DNA of 64,000 nt from Bacteroidales bacterium (GCA_029974835.1 JARKQN010000059.1:21452-85451); one strand, 5' to 3'. Shown: positions 16,466 to 26,225, numbered from the stretch's first letter. The notes: generated from the letters alone by a model not told the origin. Numbers and translations: made by a program.

Positions 16466-19400
16466 ATGAAAACAGAACTATTATTTGAAACAAGCTGGGA
16501 GGTCTGTAACAAGGTCGGAGGTATACATACTGTAATTTCTACAAAGGCTCTGAACATTGTAAATGAGCTGGGCGATAATTATATTCTTATTGGACCGGAT
16601 GTATGGAGAGAGGACAGTTCAAACCCCGAATTTATCCAGGATGACATAATATGCAATGACTGGAGAACAAGAGCACTTGCAGAGGGCTTAAAGGTGAGAA
16701 TCGGAAGATGGAATATAGCGGGAAAACCACTTGTTTTTCTTATAGATTTTACTCCCTATTTCGGGCAGCAGAATGAAATCTTCGCCCGTTTCTGGGAAAC
16801 ATACAAGCTCGACAGCATTTCGGGCCAGTGGGATTACATTGAGCCCGCCCTGTTTGGATATGCCGCCGGCAAGGTTATTGAAAGTTATACAACTTTTTAT
16901 CACGACCATCATGATATTGTTGCACAGTTCCACGAGTGGATGACGGGGACAGGCGTACTTTACCTTAAGAAACATGCTCCGTGGATTGCCACAGCCTTTA
17001 CGACACATGCAACAGTACTTGGACGCTGCATAGCAGGGCACGGTAAACCGCTATACGGCAAACTTGAGGAATACAACCCCGTTCAGATGGCAAGGGAATT
17101 CAACGTGATCGCCAAACAGTCGCTAGAGAAAATTACTGCTGCCGAGGCAGATGTTTTCACTACCGTAAGCGAGCTAACGGCAAGGGAGTGCACCCAGTTC
17201 CTGGGCAAAAATGTGGACATGGTGACCCCAAACGGTTTCGAAGACTCATTTGTTCCGGGAGAAGCCGAATTCGACGGAAAAAGAGAAGCAGCGCGTGAAA
17301 AACTTATCAGAGTGTCGGAAGCCCTGCTCGGATACAAACCAGACAGCAATACATTCTTCATTTCAACCAGCGGAAGATATGAATTCCGTAACAAGGGAAT
17401 GGACATTTTTATTGATTCACTTGCCGAACTAAATAAAAATGAAAACATAAAACGGGAATGTATTGCCTTCATCCTTATACCTGCTTACCATAAAGGACCA
17501 CGTCAGGATATTGCCGAATTCCTGAACGGAAACGCTCCCCTTCCGCAGGGAGACAAGTATCTTACACATAATCTTCATTACCCCGATTCTGATATGGTGC
17601 TGAAGAGACTTTCAGAAAAAGGCCTCTTTAATAACCATACAGATAAGGTAAAGGTCATTTTTGTACCTTCTTACCTGAACGGAAATGACGGTATCTTCAA
17701 CATGCCTTACTATGATCTCCTGATAGGTTTCGATCTTACCGTTTATCCTTCCTATTATGAGCCATGGGGCTACACTCCCCTCGAAAGCCTTATGTTTCAC
17801 ATCCCTACAGTGACAACAACTCTCTCGGGCTTCGGGTTGTGGGTAAAAGATAATTTCAGGGATCCCGACGGAGGAATTGCCGTAATAAACCGAACCGACA
17901 CAAATGAGGCAGAAGTAACCAGGGCCATAAGCGAATTCGCTTCCGGACTGATTTCGGCAACGAATGAGAAAACAGACGAAGCAAGGAGAAAGGCGTTTGA
18001 AATATCCCGCATTGCGATGTGGGACTCCTTTGTCAGCTATTACTATAAAGCTTACGACAAGGCCCTTACAGGCAGCCTGGAACGCAGAAACGAACCCAGG
18101 GAGTTCGTTAAAATGGTGGAGGCTCCCGTACTCGAAATCAGAAAACCTCACCAGATACCGGTTTGGAAGAGTATCTATGTGCAAAGTGATGTGCCTGAAC
18201 GCCTTGCCTCTCTTAAAGAGATGGCCGGCAATCTGTGGTGGTCATGGAACATCGAGGCTGAAAACCTCTTTAAAAGAATGGACCCGTCCCTGTGGGATGA
18301 GGTGGGCCATAATCCAAAACTGCTGATTGAAAAAATAGATTATAAACGGCTCCTTGTCCTCGGAGAAGACGAAAGTTTCCTTGCCGAGGCCGACAGGGTC
18401 TACGGAATCTTCAAAGATTACATGTCGAGGCCGCCCGACAACACCAGACCCTCTGTGGCTTATTTCAGCATGGAATTCGGAATACATCCGTGCCTTAAAA
18501 TATATTCGGGCGGACTTGGAATTCTTGCAGGCGATTATCTGAAGGAAGCCAGCGATTCAAACTACAGGATCACGGGAATAGGCCTGCTTTACAGGTTTGG
18601 ATACTTCAAGCAGAAACTCGGGCCCAAAGGCGAACAGCTGGCTGTTTACGAGGCCGAGGAATTCAGCCATCTGCCGGTTACACCGCTGAAGGACAAAAAC
18701 GGAAATCCGCTGGTGGTCTCACTTGCATGGCCCGGCCGTATTGTAAAGGTAAAAGTATGGGAGGCAAAGGTCGGAAAAGTGAGCCTGATACTTCTCGACA
18801 CCGACTTTGAAGAGAACATCCCGGAGGACAGGTCAATAACTCATCACCTGTACGGCGGAGACAACGAAAACAGACTTAAACAGGAACTTGTTCTCGGAAT
18901 AGGAGGGATGAGGGCCCTGGCGGCTCTTGGTATTAATCCTGACTTATATCACAGCAACGAGGGTCATAGCGCTTTCATAAGCCTCGAAAGACTCAGGGTG
19001 ATGATAAATGACCATCATCTTACATTCGATGAGGCACTCGAAGCGGTACGTTCCTCAACACTCTTTACAACCCATACCCCGGTGCCGGCAGGGCACGACT
19101 CTTTCGAGGAAGACCTGCTGAGAAAATATATTTCACATTACCATTCACGACTCAATATTTCATGGGACCGCCTTATGTCTCTCGGAAGATGCGAGTCGGA
19201 TCACGACAGGAAATTCAATATGAGTTTTCTGGCAACAAGGATGTCGCAGGAAGTGAACGGAGTCTCAAAACTTCACGGTGAAGTAAGCAGGGATATGTTT
19301 AAGAAACTCTGGCCCGGTTATCTTAAGGAGGAGCTCTTTATAGGACATGTCACCAACGGAGTCCACTTTCCTACATGGCAGGCCCCTGAATGGCAGGAGC

Positions 19401-20689
19401 TTTACGGTGAAATTGCCGGCGACAGGCATTTTGACCAGACCGACAGGTCGCTTTGGGAGAAAATATACAACGTTGAAGACGCAAGAATCTATGAAATAAA
19501 GAAAAACCTCAAGAAGAAGCTTTTCTCAAATATCAGGAAAAAGCTGCAGGTAGAAATGATCGACAGGCATGTAAGCCCGAGGACTCTTCTGAATATCAGC
19601 ACCCATCTCAATGAAAAAGCCCTCACAATAGGTTTTGCCAGAAGGTTTGCCACATACAAGAGGGCATACCTTCTTTTCAGGGATCTTGACAGGCTTGCCA
19701 GGATTGTCAATAACCCCGACCGGCCCGTTCAGTTCATTTATGCCGGAAAGGCGCACCCAAACGATGGAGGCGGCCAGGAGCTGATCAGGAGAATACACGA
19801 AATATCGCAGATGCCCCAGTTCACGGGAAAGGTTATCTTTCTCGAAAACTATGATATTGAACTGGCCAAACAGCTTGTCCGCGGTGTCGACATATGGCTT
19901 AACACCCCGACACGTCCCCTTGAAGCCTCCGGTACCAGCGGTGAAAAAGCCGTTATGAACGGCACTCTTCACTTCAGCGTCCTCGACGGCTGGTGGGTTG
20001 AAGGTTATCATGCATTCGCAGGATGGGCATTGCCAAAGAAACGCACTTTCGAGAACCAGGACCTCCAGGATGACGTCGATGCCGAAACAATCTACAACAT
20101 GCTGGAATATGAAATAATCCCGGCTTACTATTCCTTCAACAAGGACGGAATACCCGTTGAGTGGATCAGTTACATCAAAAACTCAATGGCTAAAATTGCC
20201 CCCGAGTTTACAATGAAAAGGCAGATAGATGATTATTATGAGAAATACTATGACAAATTGTGGATCAGAAGCAAACACATGTCCGCAAATTGTTTTGATA
20301 AAGCCCGGGAAATGGCTGCCTGGAAGAAAAAGATGGCAGAGGAGTGGGATAAAATAGAAGTTCTGAACTATAAGTTTGAAAAACCGGGAGACAACTTTTA
20401 CCGTTCGGGTCGGGACTATAAGGCAGAGATACTGCTTAATGTAAACAATATACCGAAAGAGAATGTAGGCGTGGAGTTTATCATTACACAGCCCTCGAAG
20501 ACAGGTGAGCATGAATTTGTTGCAGGCAAGGAATTTTCACTGGTGAGCTGTAAAAGCGGCAAATGCCTGTACCGTACCAGTTTAACTCCGGAAAAGGCAG
20601 GCGCTTTTTCGTATGGGATACGGATATTCCCTAAACACCAGGATCTGCCGCATAAACAGGATTTTTACCTCCTGAGATGGATTGACTAA
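16466..20689 (+). CDS. Bifunctional GT3 glycogen synthase - GT35 alpha-glucan phosphorylase fusion
   Basis: A 1407-residue cytoplasmic fusion. Residues 1 to ~555 form a eukaryote-like GT3 glycogen synthase (start ETSWEVCNKVGGIHTVISTKA; catalytic EX7E-type segment YEPWGYTPLESL near 430-442), a family expected to use UDP-glucose. Residues ~570-1330 form a GlgP-type phosphorylase: DUF3417 segment (NLWWSWNIEAENLF, ~590), GGLGILAGDYLKEASD (~685) and the PLP site EASGTSGEKAVMNG with the Schiff-base lysine near 1161. The last ~70 residues look like a small beta domain. The two halves catalyse opposite directions of glucan metabolism. The gene lies 23 bases after the GH57 gene. The stop overlaps the convergent branching-enzyme stop by 4 bases. 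Confidence 0.92.
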   Translation: MKTELLFETSWEVCNKVGGIHTVISTKALNIVNELGDNYILIGPDVWREDSSNPEFIQDDIICNDWRTRALAEGLKVRIGRWNIAGKPLVFLIDFTPYFGQQNEIFARFWETYKLDSISGQWDYIEPALFGYAAGKVIESYTTFYHDHHDIVAQFHEWMTGTGVLYLKKHAPWIATAFTTHATVLGRCIAGHGKPLYGKLEEYNPVQMAREFNVIAKQSLEKITAAEADVFTTVSELTARECTQFLGKNVDMVTPNGFEDSFVPGEAEFDGKREAAREKLIRVSEALLGYKPDSNTFFISTSGRYEFRNKGMDIFIDSLAELNKNENIKRECIAFILIPAYHKGPRQDIAEFLNGNAPLPQGDKYLTHNLHYPDSDMVLKRLSEKGLFNNHTDKVKVIFVPSYLNGNDGIFNMPYYDLLIGFDLTVYPSYYEPWGYTPLESLMFHIPTVTTTLSGFGLWVKDNFRDPDGGIAVINRTDTNEAEVTRAISEFASGLISATNEKTDEARRKAFEISRIAMWDSFVSYYYKAYDKALTGSLERRNEPREFVKMVEAPVLEIRKPHQIPVWKSIYVQSDVPERLASLKEMAGNLWWSWNIEAENLFKRMDPSLWDEVGHNPKLLIEKIDYKRLLVLGEDESFLAEADRVYGIFKDYMSRPPDNTRPSVAYFSMEFGIHPCLKIYSGGLGILAGDYLKEASDSNYRITGIGLLYRFGYFKQKLGPKGEQLAVYEAEEFSHLPVTPLKDKNGNPLVVSLAWPGRIVKVKVWEAKVGKVSLILLDTDFEENIPEDRSITHHLYGGDNENRLKQELVLGIGGMRALAALGINPDLYHSNEGHSAFISLERLRVMINDHHLTFDEALEAVRSSTLFTTHTPVPAGHDSFEEDLLRKYISHYHSRLNISWDRLMSLGRCESDHDRKFNMSFLATRMSQEVNGVSKLHGEVSRDMFKKLWPGYLKEELFIGHVTNGVHFPTWQAPEWQELYGEIAGDRHFDQTDRSLWEKIYNVEDARIYEIKKNLKKKLFSNIRKKLQVEMIDRHVSPRTLLNISTHLNEKALTIGFARRFATYKRAYLLFRDLDRLARIVNNPDRPVQFIYAGKAHPNDGGGQELIRRIHEISQMPQFTGKVIFLENYDIELAKQLVRGVDIWLNTPTRPLEASGTSGEKAVMNGTLHFSVLDGWWVEGYHAFAGWALPKKRTFENQDLQDDVDAETIYNMLEYEIIPAYYSFNKDGIPVEWISYIKNSMAKIAPEFTMKRQIDDYYEKYYDKLWIRSKHMSANCFDKAREMAAWKKKMAEEWDKIEVLNYKFEKPGDNFYRSGRDYKAEILLNVNNIPKENVGVEFIITQPSKTGEHEFVAGKEFSLVSCKSGKCLYRTSLTPEKAGAFSYGIRIFPKHQDLPHKQDFYLLRWID

Positions 20690-22713
20690 AGATCGGTTAC
20701 CTTCCGCACAGGCTCTTTCTTAAAGACCAAAGCCGTGCGGGAGGGAAGATACAGGAAAAGAAAGTAGGATTCTTTTATACCTGCTTTCTCACTTCTCTTT
20801 ATGGCCCTGTATAATATTGAACGGTCTATTCTGTTGAATCCCCCGTAGGCGGGATCATCAGAATCGAGAACAATTCTGAATTTCCCCGTTACCGGAATCC
20901 CATAACCGGTATATGATGTAACCGGATGGAAGTTAAAAACAAACAACAGGTCGCCTCTCATATAGGCAATCACCTTATCGGCTGAGTTTTCAGTGATTCT
21001 TTTTATCACAGGTGCTCCCAGCAGTTTTCCTCCGTTGTCAAGTGCCAGCATACTCCGGTCGAACTCTGCCAGCTGGTGATATTTAAGGTTTCTGTCCTTT
21101 ACCAGCGACCATTGCCTTCGGGCATACTTGTAACTCCATTTATTGCCTTCCCTTGGGAAGTCGATCCATTCGGGATGCCCGAATTCGTTTCCCATAAAAT
21201 TCAGGTACCCTCCTCCGGAGGTTGAAAATGTTATCAGCCTTATCATTTTATGAAGGGCTATGCCGCGGTCGATATTCAGGTTATGGAACCAGATGTTCAT
21301 GCCGGAATACATGTCGGCATCTATCATTCTGAAGATAAGTGTTTTATCGCCCACAAGCGCCTGGTCGTGCGATTCACAGTAAGAGATCACTTTTTCTTCG
21401 GGGCGGTGCTGGGACAATTCATGCATAAGAGCGCCCATGTCCCACGCCTCGTCGAATGTATCCTTTACCAGCTTAATCCAGTAGTCGGGCACCCCCATTG
21501 AAAGACGGTAGTCGAATCCGTATCCCATTCTGTCTGTCGGGGCGGCAATACCCGGCATGCCGCTCATTTCCTCTGCAACGGTTATCGCTCCCGGATTGAG
21601 ATCGTGAATAAGCTTGTTGGCAAGAAACAGGTAGGCCAGTGCATCTTCATCCTGCCCTCCGTCAAAATAGTCGGAGTATGAAACAAAATTCCGGCCGAGA
21701 CCATGATCATAATAAATCATGCTGGTTACCCCGTCGAACCTGAAACCGTCGAACCGGTACTCTTCGAGCCAGTACCTGCAGTTGGAGAGCAGGAAATGCA
21801 GGACTTTGTTCTTTCCATAATTGAAGCACAGTGAATCCCATGCAATATGATTCCTCCTGTCGCCGGTATGAAAGTACTGTCCGGGATCGCCGTCGAAAAG
21901 TCCAAGGCCTTCATTAATGTTTTTCACACTGTGTGAGTGTACCAGGTCCATTATTACCCTAAGCCCGTAACCATGGGCCGTGTCAATAAGTTCCCGCAGA
22001 TCGTCGGGCGTGCCGAAACGTGAAGAAACGGCGAAAAAGTTGGCAACGTGGTAGCCGAACGACCCGTAAAAGGGATGTTCCTGTATTGCCATCAGCTGGA
22101 TGGTATTGTACCCGGTGGCGGCTATATAAGGTATAATATCGCTGGTAAACTCCCTGAATGTGCTTATTGTCTCCTTTTCCGACGACATCCCCACATGGGC
22201 CTCGTAGATCAGAGGAGGAAGGCTGCTTCCCGGAAGAGTTTTATTTTTCCATTTGTATTTAACGGGAGGGTCCCACACTTCAGCAGAGAAAATCTTGGTT
22301 TTATCATCCTGTATCACCCTTACGGCATACGACGGAAGACGCTCTCCCTTGCCGCCTTTCCAGTGAACCGAAAGTTTATAGAGCTCTCCATGCTTCAGAA
22401 TATCTTCTCCCATACAGATTTCCCAGTTGCCTTCCTCGTCTGTCATCCTGAGCTTGAATTCAGCCGACTCTTTCCAGCCGCTGAAAGGACCGATAAGGTA
22501 AATTTCCGTAGCACCGGGAGCCCATTCCCTGAATACCATTTTATTGCCTGAACGGTGCAGTCCGTAATAATGATGGCCAGCTGCAAAATCTGACAATGAA
22601 CCATCTCCGGCGAGCTCTCTTTCCTTTGCGGTACACTTCAGGTACCTGCTCTCTATAATCCCTCTGTAAGGATTGAGCCATGGATCGGAATTATAAAAAG
22701 ATTCTTTTTTCAT
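20686..22713 (-). CDS. glgB: 1,4-alpha-glucan branching enzyme (GH13)
   Basis: A 675-residue enzyme introducing alpha-1,6 branches. An N-terminal CBM48-type domain (HRSGNKMVFREWAPGATEIYLIGPFSGW) precedes a GH13 barrel with all four regions: DLVHSH, GFRFDGVTSM (nucleophile Asp), VAEEMSGMP (acid/base Glu) and CESHDQ. A C-terminal beta domain follows. Length and motif wording resemble the eukaryote-like GH13_8 group rather than the E. coli type. It is convergent with the synthase/phosphorylase gene, sharing 20686-20689, which completes the glycogen set (synthesis, branching, debranching, phosphorolysis) although on the other strand. Confidence 0.94.
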   Translation of the reverse strand: MKKESFYNSDPWLNPYRGIIESRYLKCTAKERELAGDGSLSDFAAGHHYYGLHRSGNKMVFREWAPGATEIYLIGPFSGWKESAEFKLRMTDEEGNWEICMGEDILKHGELYKLSVHWKGGKGERLPSYAVRVIQDDKTKIFSAEVWDPPVKYKWKNKTLPGSSLPPLIYEAHVGMSSEKETISTFREFTSDIIPYIAATGYNTIQLMAIQEHPFYGSFGYHVANFFAVSSRFGTPDDLRELIDTAHGYGLRVIMDLVHSHSVKNINEGLGLFDGDPGQYFHTGDRRNHIAWDSLCFNYGKNKVLHFLLSNCRYWLEEYRFDGFRFDGVTSMIYYDHGLGRNFVSYSDYFDGGQDEDALAYLFLANKLIHDLNPGAITVAEEMSGMPGIAAPTDRMGYGFDYRLSMGVPDYWIKLVKDTFDEAWDMGALMHELSQHRPEEKVISYCESHDQALVGDKTLIFRMIDADMYSGMNIWFHNLNIDRGIALHKMIRLITFSTSGGGYLNFMGNEFGHPEWIDFPREGNKWSYKYARRQWSLVKDRNLKYHQLAEFDRSMLALDNGGKLLGAPVIKRITENSADKVIAYMRGDLLFVFNFHPVTSYTGYGIPVTGKFRIVLDSDDPAYGGFNRIDRSILYRAIKRSEKAGIKESYFLFLYLPSRTALVFKKEPVRKVTDL

Positions 22714-22813
22714 TTCAGCCCGGGATAGAGGGTTAAAAATACAAAAATGATGCGAACAGTGTCACGCGTTGCTCTTATTTGACAGAAACCGGCCAACACT
22801 TAAGCTACTTTAT

Positions 22814-22821
22814 TATTTTTG
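22814..22821 (+). promoter_or_regulatory. -7 promoter element of ribF
   Basis: TATTTTTG at 22814-22821 fits TAnnTTTG and ends 33 bases before the preferred ATG. No TTG lies at the normal distance; the nearest is at 22779-22781, 32 bases away. No FMN riboswitch is visible. Confidence 0.45.
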
Positions 22822-22854
22822 TCGTGCGAAGAGAGATTTCTTCCGGAAAATAAA

Positions 22855-23790
22855 ATGAAGGTTCACCATAGCTATAAGAATCTTTCCATTGCAAGGCCTG
22901 TTGCAACCATCGGTACTTTCGACGGGGTTCACACCGGACACAGACATGTGCTCGGGGTGCTTAAAACCAGGGCGAAGGAAATGAAAGGCGAATCGGTTGT
23001 GATAACCTTCGAACCACACCCCGGAAAGATTATATCGGGCGAGGGGTTTACACAATTACTTTTAACAACTACCGAAGAAAAAATATCACTTATTGAAGCT
23101 CTCGGAATCGATCACATGGTAATACTTAAATTCAGCAGGGCTCTCAGCAGGATGAATTCCGAAAGCTTCCTCGAACGAATCCTTGCAGACGGCATAGGGA
23201 TACGGCATTTGCTGATTGGTTTCAATCACAGCTTCGGACATATGGGGTCGTTCAGCTACGATAAAATCAGCAGCCATGCATCCATGATGGGTATAACCTC
23301 CGAAATTCTGGATGCCAGGGAGGAGGGAGGTTCTGTAATCAGTTCCACCAGGATCAGGGAAGCCCTTGCCTCCGGCGACCTGGATCTTGCCAGCAATATG
23401 CTTGGGTACAGCTATTCTATTGACGGAAATGTGATAAGGGGAAAGGGACTGGGCAGGAAGCTGGGTTATCCGACCGCAAATATAAAACCGGCATCTTCTG
23501 ATAAGATTATCCCGGCCGACGGAGTTTACGCTGTGGAAGCAGTGGTAAAGGGAAAAATATTTCCTGCAGTAATGAGCATCGGCTTTAACCCGACCATTAA
23601 TACAGCTAAACCAGAAAGAAGCCTCGAGGTCCATATCCCGGGTTTCACAGATGATATTTACGGAGAAAAAATAAGGGTTATCTTTAAATACCGCCTCCGC
23701 GGAGAAATGATATTTGAGTCCCGCACCGAACTTGCCCGCAGGATAAAAGATGATATTCACAATGCAATGAAATTGTTGAGAAACGGGTAA
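22855..23790 (+). CDS. ribF: Bifunctional riboflavin kinase / FAD synthetase
   Basis: Makes FMN from riboflavin and then FAD. The N-terminal nucleotidyltransferase domain has the [18 protein letters not shown] motif near residue 15-32 and [10 protein letters not shown] near 160. The C-terminal riboflavin kinase domain has [15 protein letters not shown], the family PTAN motif, near 197-211. It has 311 residues from the ATG at 22855. An upstream in-frame TTG at 22819 is less likely because it lies inside the -7 element. The next gene, ahcY, has its own promoter. Confidence 0.94.
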   Translation: MKVHHSYKNLSIARPVATIGTFDGVHTGHRHVLGVLKTRAKEMKGESVVITFEPHPGKIISGEGFTQLLLTTTEEKISLIEALGIDHMVILKFSRALSRMNSESFLERILADGIGIRHLLIGFNHSFGHMGSFSYDKISSHASMMGITSEILDAREEGGSVISSTRIREALASGDLDLASNMLGYSYSIDGNVIRGKGLGRKLGYPTANIKPASSDKIIPADGVYAVEAVVKGKIFPAVMSIGFNPTINTAKPERSLEVHIPGFTDDIYGEKIRVIFKYRLRGEMIFESRTELARRIKDDIHNAMKLLRNG

Positions 23791-23808
23791 CACTTTTTAC
23801 TATCTTTG
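23776..23808 (+). promoter_or_regulatory. Promoter of ahcY
   Basis: TTG at 23776-23778, a 22-base spacer and TATCTTTG at 23801-23808 overlap the end of ribF. The leader to the ATG at 23832 is only about 20 bases, too short for an SAH riboswitch. Confidence 0.6.
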
Positions 23809-23831
23809 CAGATCGAAATAAAGGAAAAGAA

Positions 23832-25247
23832 ATGAGTATTTTAACAGCAACCCTGCCATACAAGGTAAAGGATATAAAGCTTGCCGGCCTGGGACGAAAA
23901 GAGATAGAGATTGCCGAGAAAGAGATGCCAGGACTACTGGCCATACGGAACAAATATTCGGCCGAGAAACCGCTTAAAGGAGCAAGGATTACAGGGTCAC
24001 TGCACATGACCATTCAGACAGCAGTGCTTATTGAGACACTGGCCGAACTTGGTGCCGATGTGCGGTGGGCAAGCTGTAATATCTTCTCAACACAGGATCA
24101 TGCCGCCGCAGCCATTGCTGAAAGAGGCATACCCGTGTTTGCATGGAAAGGCGAAACTCTCGAGGAATACTGGTGGTGCACTGCTCAGGCCCTCTCATTT
24201 CCCGACGGCAAAGGCCCGAATCTCATTGTCGACGACGGCGGAGATGCCACTCTTATGGTGCACCTTGGATACAAGGCCGAGAAAGACCCTTCCGTTCTGG
24301 ACGTAAAAGCAGGCAGCCGCGAAGAGGAGATAATCCTCGATACTCTCCGGAAAATACAGAAGGAGGATAACCGCAAATGGCACAGGGTAGTGGCCGAACT
24401 GAAAGGTATCTCTGAGGAAACCACCACCGGTGTGCACAGGCTTTACCAGATGCTTGAGAAGGGAGAACTGCTTGTTCCTGCAATTAACGTTAACGATTCT
24501 GTTACCAAGTCAAAATTCGACAACCTTTACGGCTGCAGGGAGTCACTTGCCGACGGCATTAAAAGAGCCACCGATGTGATGATCGCCGGAAAGGTGGTTG
24601 TGGTGTGCGGTTACGGCGACGTGGGAAAGGGCTGCGCTAAATCAATGCGCTCATACGGCGCAAGGGTTATCGTCACCGAAATTGACCCTATCTGCGCCCT
24701 CCAGGCTGCAATGGAAGGATTCGAGGTTAAAACAGTTGAAGATACTCTAAGCGAAGGAAATATTTACGTGACAGCTACCGGCAACTGCGATATAATCACG
24801 CTCGAACACATGCTTAAAATGAAAGACCAGGCAATCGTCTGCAACATCGGACATTTCGACAATGAAATACAGGTCGACCGCCTGAATGCATACGAAGGAG
24901 CAAAACGGATAAATATCAAGCCCCAGGTTGATAAATATCAGTTCCGGGACGGGCATGCAATTTATCTCCTCGCCGAAGGAAGACTTGTTAACCTCGGCTG
25001 CGCGACAGGACATCCTTCATTCGTTATGAGCAATTCGTTCAGTAACCAGACGCTTGCCCAGATTGACCTCTGGAAGAAGAACTACAAGACCGGGGTTTAC
25101 CGCCTTCCGAAATATCTCGACGAGGAAGTTGCCAGGCTCCATCTGGAACAGCTCGGCGTGAAGCTTACAACACTTACCGAAAAGCAGGCAAAATATATCG
25201 GTGTGAATTCCGAAGGACCTTATAAACCGGAACATTACCGTTATTAA
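23832..25247 (+). CDS. ahcY: Adenosylhomocysteinase
   Basis: A cytoplasmic NAD-dependent enzyme splitting S-adenosylhomocysteine into adenosine and homocysteine to keep methyltransferases running. It has 471 residues. N-terminal substrate residues lie in [17 protein letters not shown] and [15 protein letters not shown]. The NAD-binding glycine motif is [13 protein letters not shown] near residue 258-270, and the C-terminus ends in KPEHYRY, with the conserved Lys and Tyr that close the neighbouring subunit's NAD site. It is monocistronic, with the Rieske-like gene converging 9 bases beyond the stop. Confidence 0.96.
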   Translation: MSILTATLPYKVKDIKLAGLGRKEIEIAEKEMPGLLAIRNKYSAEKPLKGARITGSLHMTIQTAVLIETLAELGADVRWASCNIFSTQDHAAAAIAERGIPVFAWKGETLEEYWWCTAQALSFPDGKGPNLIVDDGGDATLMVHLGYKAEKDPSVLDVKAGSREEEIILDTLRKIQKEDNRKWHRVVAELKGISEETTTGVHRLYQMLEKGELLVPAINVNDSVTKSKFDNLYGCRESLADGIKRATDVMIAGKVVVVCGYGDVGKGCAKSMRSYGARVIVTEIDPICALQAAMEGFEVKTVEDTLSEGNIYVTATGNCDIITLEHMLKMKDQAIVCNIGHFDNEIQVDRLNAYEGAKRINIKPQVDKYQFRDGHAIYLLAEGRLVNLGCATGHPSFVMSNSFSNQTLAQIDLWKKNYKTGVYRLPKYLDEEVARLHLEQLGVKLTTLTEKQAKYIGVNSEGPYKPEHYRY

Positions 25248-25256
25248 CCGGGGGTC

Positions 25257-25733
25257 TCAGTGATTCCAGACATGAACCACTGAGCCGTTGAAAGAGGTCC
25301 GGTAGTTCTTGAGAGGATACCTTCCAACTCCCGAATAAGGGGTGCCCGAAGCCGGCAGGGCATAAGATGTACCGCACCGTGGACAAACGGCAAAATTGCC
25401 ATCAGCATTCACTTTTACGCTTACCCCTTCCGATACAAAATCGTGCGGGCACGTACGGTCGTAGGCATAAAACTGATCAAGAGTGGCCCTGTAAATAATT
25501 ATCCCATTGTTGTCGTACCCTGCAGCCACCGATCCGAGATTGTTCGTCTGGTAGCTGACATAGGCAAAACTGCCGACGGCATTCAGGTCGAAAAACAAAG
25601 GATCGGAAAGATTTATAAAGAAATCGACATAAACATCAGGGATAACATCATTTTTATCCTTGTTGCAGGAAGAGAAAAATAGCGAAGAGGTTAAAATTAA
25701 GAATGAAAATAATATATTTGGTTTCGGTTTCAT
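25257..25733 (-). CDS. Rieske-like [2Fe-2S]-fold lipoprotein with CxH...CxxC ligands
   Basis: A 158-residue lipoprotein (lipobox LFFSSC, Cys23). The domain resembles a Rieske fold, with a first motif TCPHD (Cys95, His97) and a second motif CPRCGTSY (Cys117, Cys120). Classical Rieske proteins have CxH plus CxxH, so the fourth ligand position here is Cys instead of His. The conserved Cys-Gly turn and terminal GVGRYPLKNY block support the family. Whether it binds [2Fe-2S] or another metal is not known, and no oxidoreductase partner adjoins it. Its promoter is on the complement at 25751-25783. Confidence 0.7.
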   Translation of the reverse strand: MKPKPNILFSFLILTSSLFFSSCNKDKNDVIPDVYVDFFINLSDPLFFDLNAVGSFAYVSYQTNNLGSVAAGYDNNGIIIYRATLDQFYAYDRTCPHDFVSEGVSVKVNADGNFAVCPRCGTSYALPASGTPYSGVGRYPLKNYRTSFNGSVVHVWNH

Positions 25734-25750
25734 GAATTACATTAAGGCGC

Positions 25751-25783
25751 CAAAGTTACAATCAACTCTGAATAAAAACGCAA
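25751..25783 (-). promoter_or_regulatory. Promoter of the Rieske-like lipoprotein gene
   Basis: On the minus strand TTG (complement of 25781-25783), a 22-base spacer and TAACTTTG (complement of 25751-25758) precede the ATG by about 17 bases. Confidence 0.55.
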
Positions 25784-25802
25784 AAAACCAATTAATAGTT
25801 GT

Positions 25803-26180
25803 ATGAGAAAGATTCTTTTATTCTCCATCAGCGTGGTATTGCTCGTATTTCTTGGCACGGCTGCGGCCGAAGCACAGCAGCGTCCAAGGACAAGAGGAAA
25901 AAGCCCCGAGAAGGCCCTGTTCAGCAAGAAGAGAAAGGTGCAGGTTGTTGAATCGCGCGGTGTGAGGAAAAAGAAGAAAGAACAACAGAAAAAGGAGGAA
26001 AAGCTCAAAAAAGAGTATAACGATTTCGTTAAGCAATCAAAAAAGAGGGCGTTTCAGATACAGTCGCCTGATGTACAGGCACGTATGAAGCAAAACGAGA
26101 AAGATATTGCAGTGAGGGAGAAACAGAAGAAGAAACAGACATCATCGGCAACAAAAAAAGCTGCAAGGAAATACAAATAG
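25803..26180 (+). CDS. Small, very basic secreted protein of unknown function
   Basis: 125 residues. A clear signal peptide (ILLFSISVVLLVFLGTAAAEAQ, cleavage probably after AEA) is followed by a mature part dominated by Lys, Arg, Gln and Glu (for example SKKRKVQVV, RKKKKEQQKKEEKLKKEY), predicted helical or disordered. There is no cysteine and no recognised domain. The basic charge suggests binding to LPS, nucleic acid or envelope acids, but that is inference. It diverges from the Rieske-like gene with 69 bases between starts. Codon use looks like its neighbours. No strong plus-strand promoter was recognised. Confidence 0.7.
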   Translation: MRKILLFSISVVLLVFLGTAAAEAQQRPRTRGKSPEKALFSKKRKVQVVESRGVRKKKKEQQKKEEKLKKEYNDFVKQSKKRAFQIQSPDVQARMKQNEKDIAVREKQKKKQTSSATKKAARKYK

Positions 26181-26225
26181 TTGGTTAATTAATTGAAAAA
26201 CACACATAATAGAGTGTAATTTTTT

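Noticed and set aside
22714..22854. Possible FMN riboswitch before ribF
   Set aside because: Only about 35 bases follow the -7 element and no conserved FMN-box segments are present.
23791..23831. Possible SAH riboswitch before ahcY
   Set aside because: The leader after the TATCTTTG element is about 20 bases, too short for any SAH aptamer.
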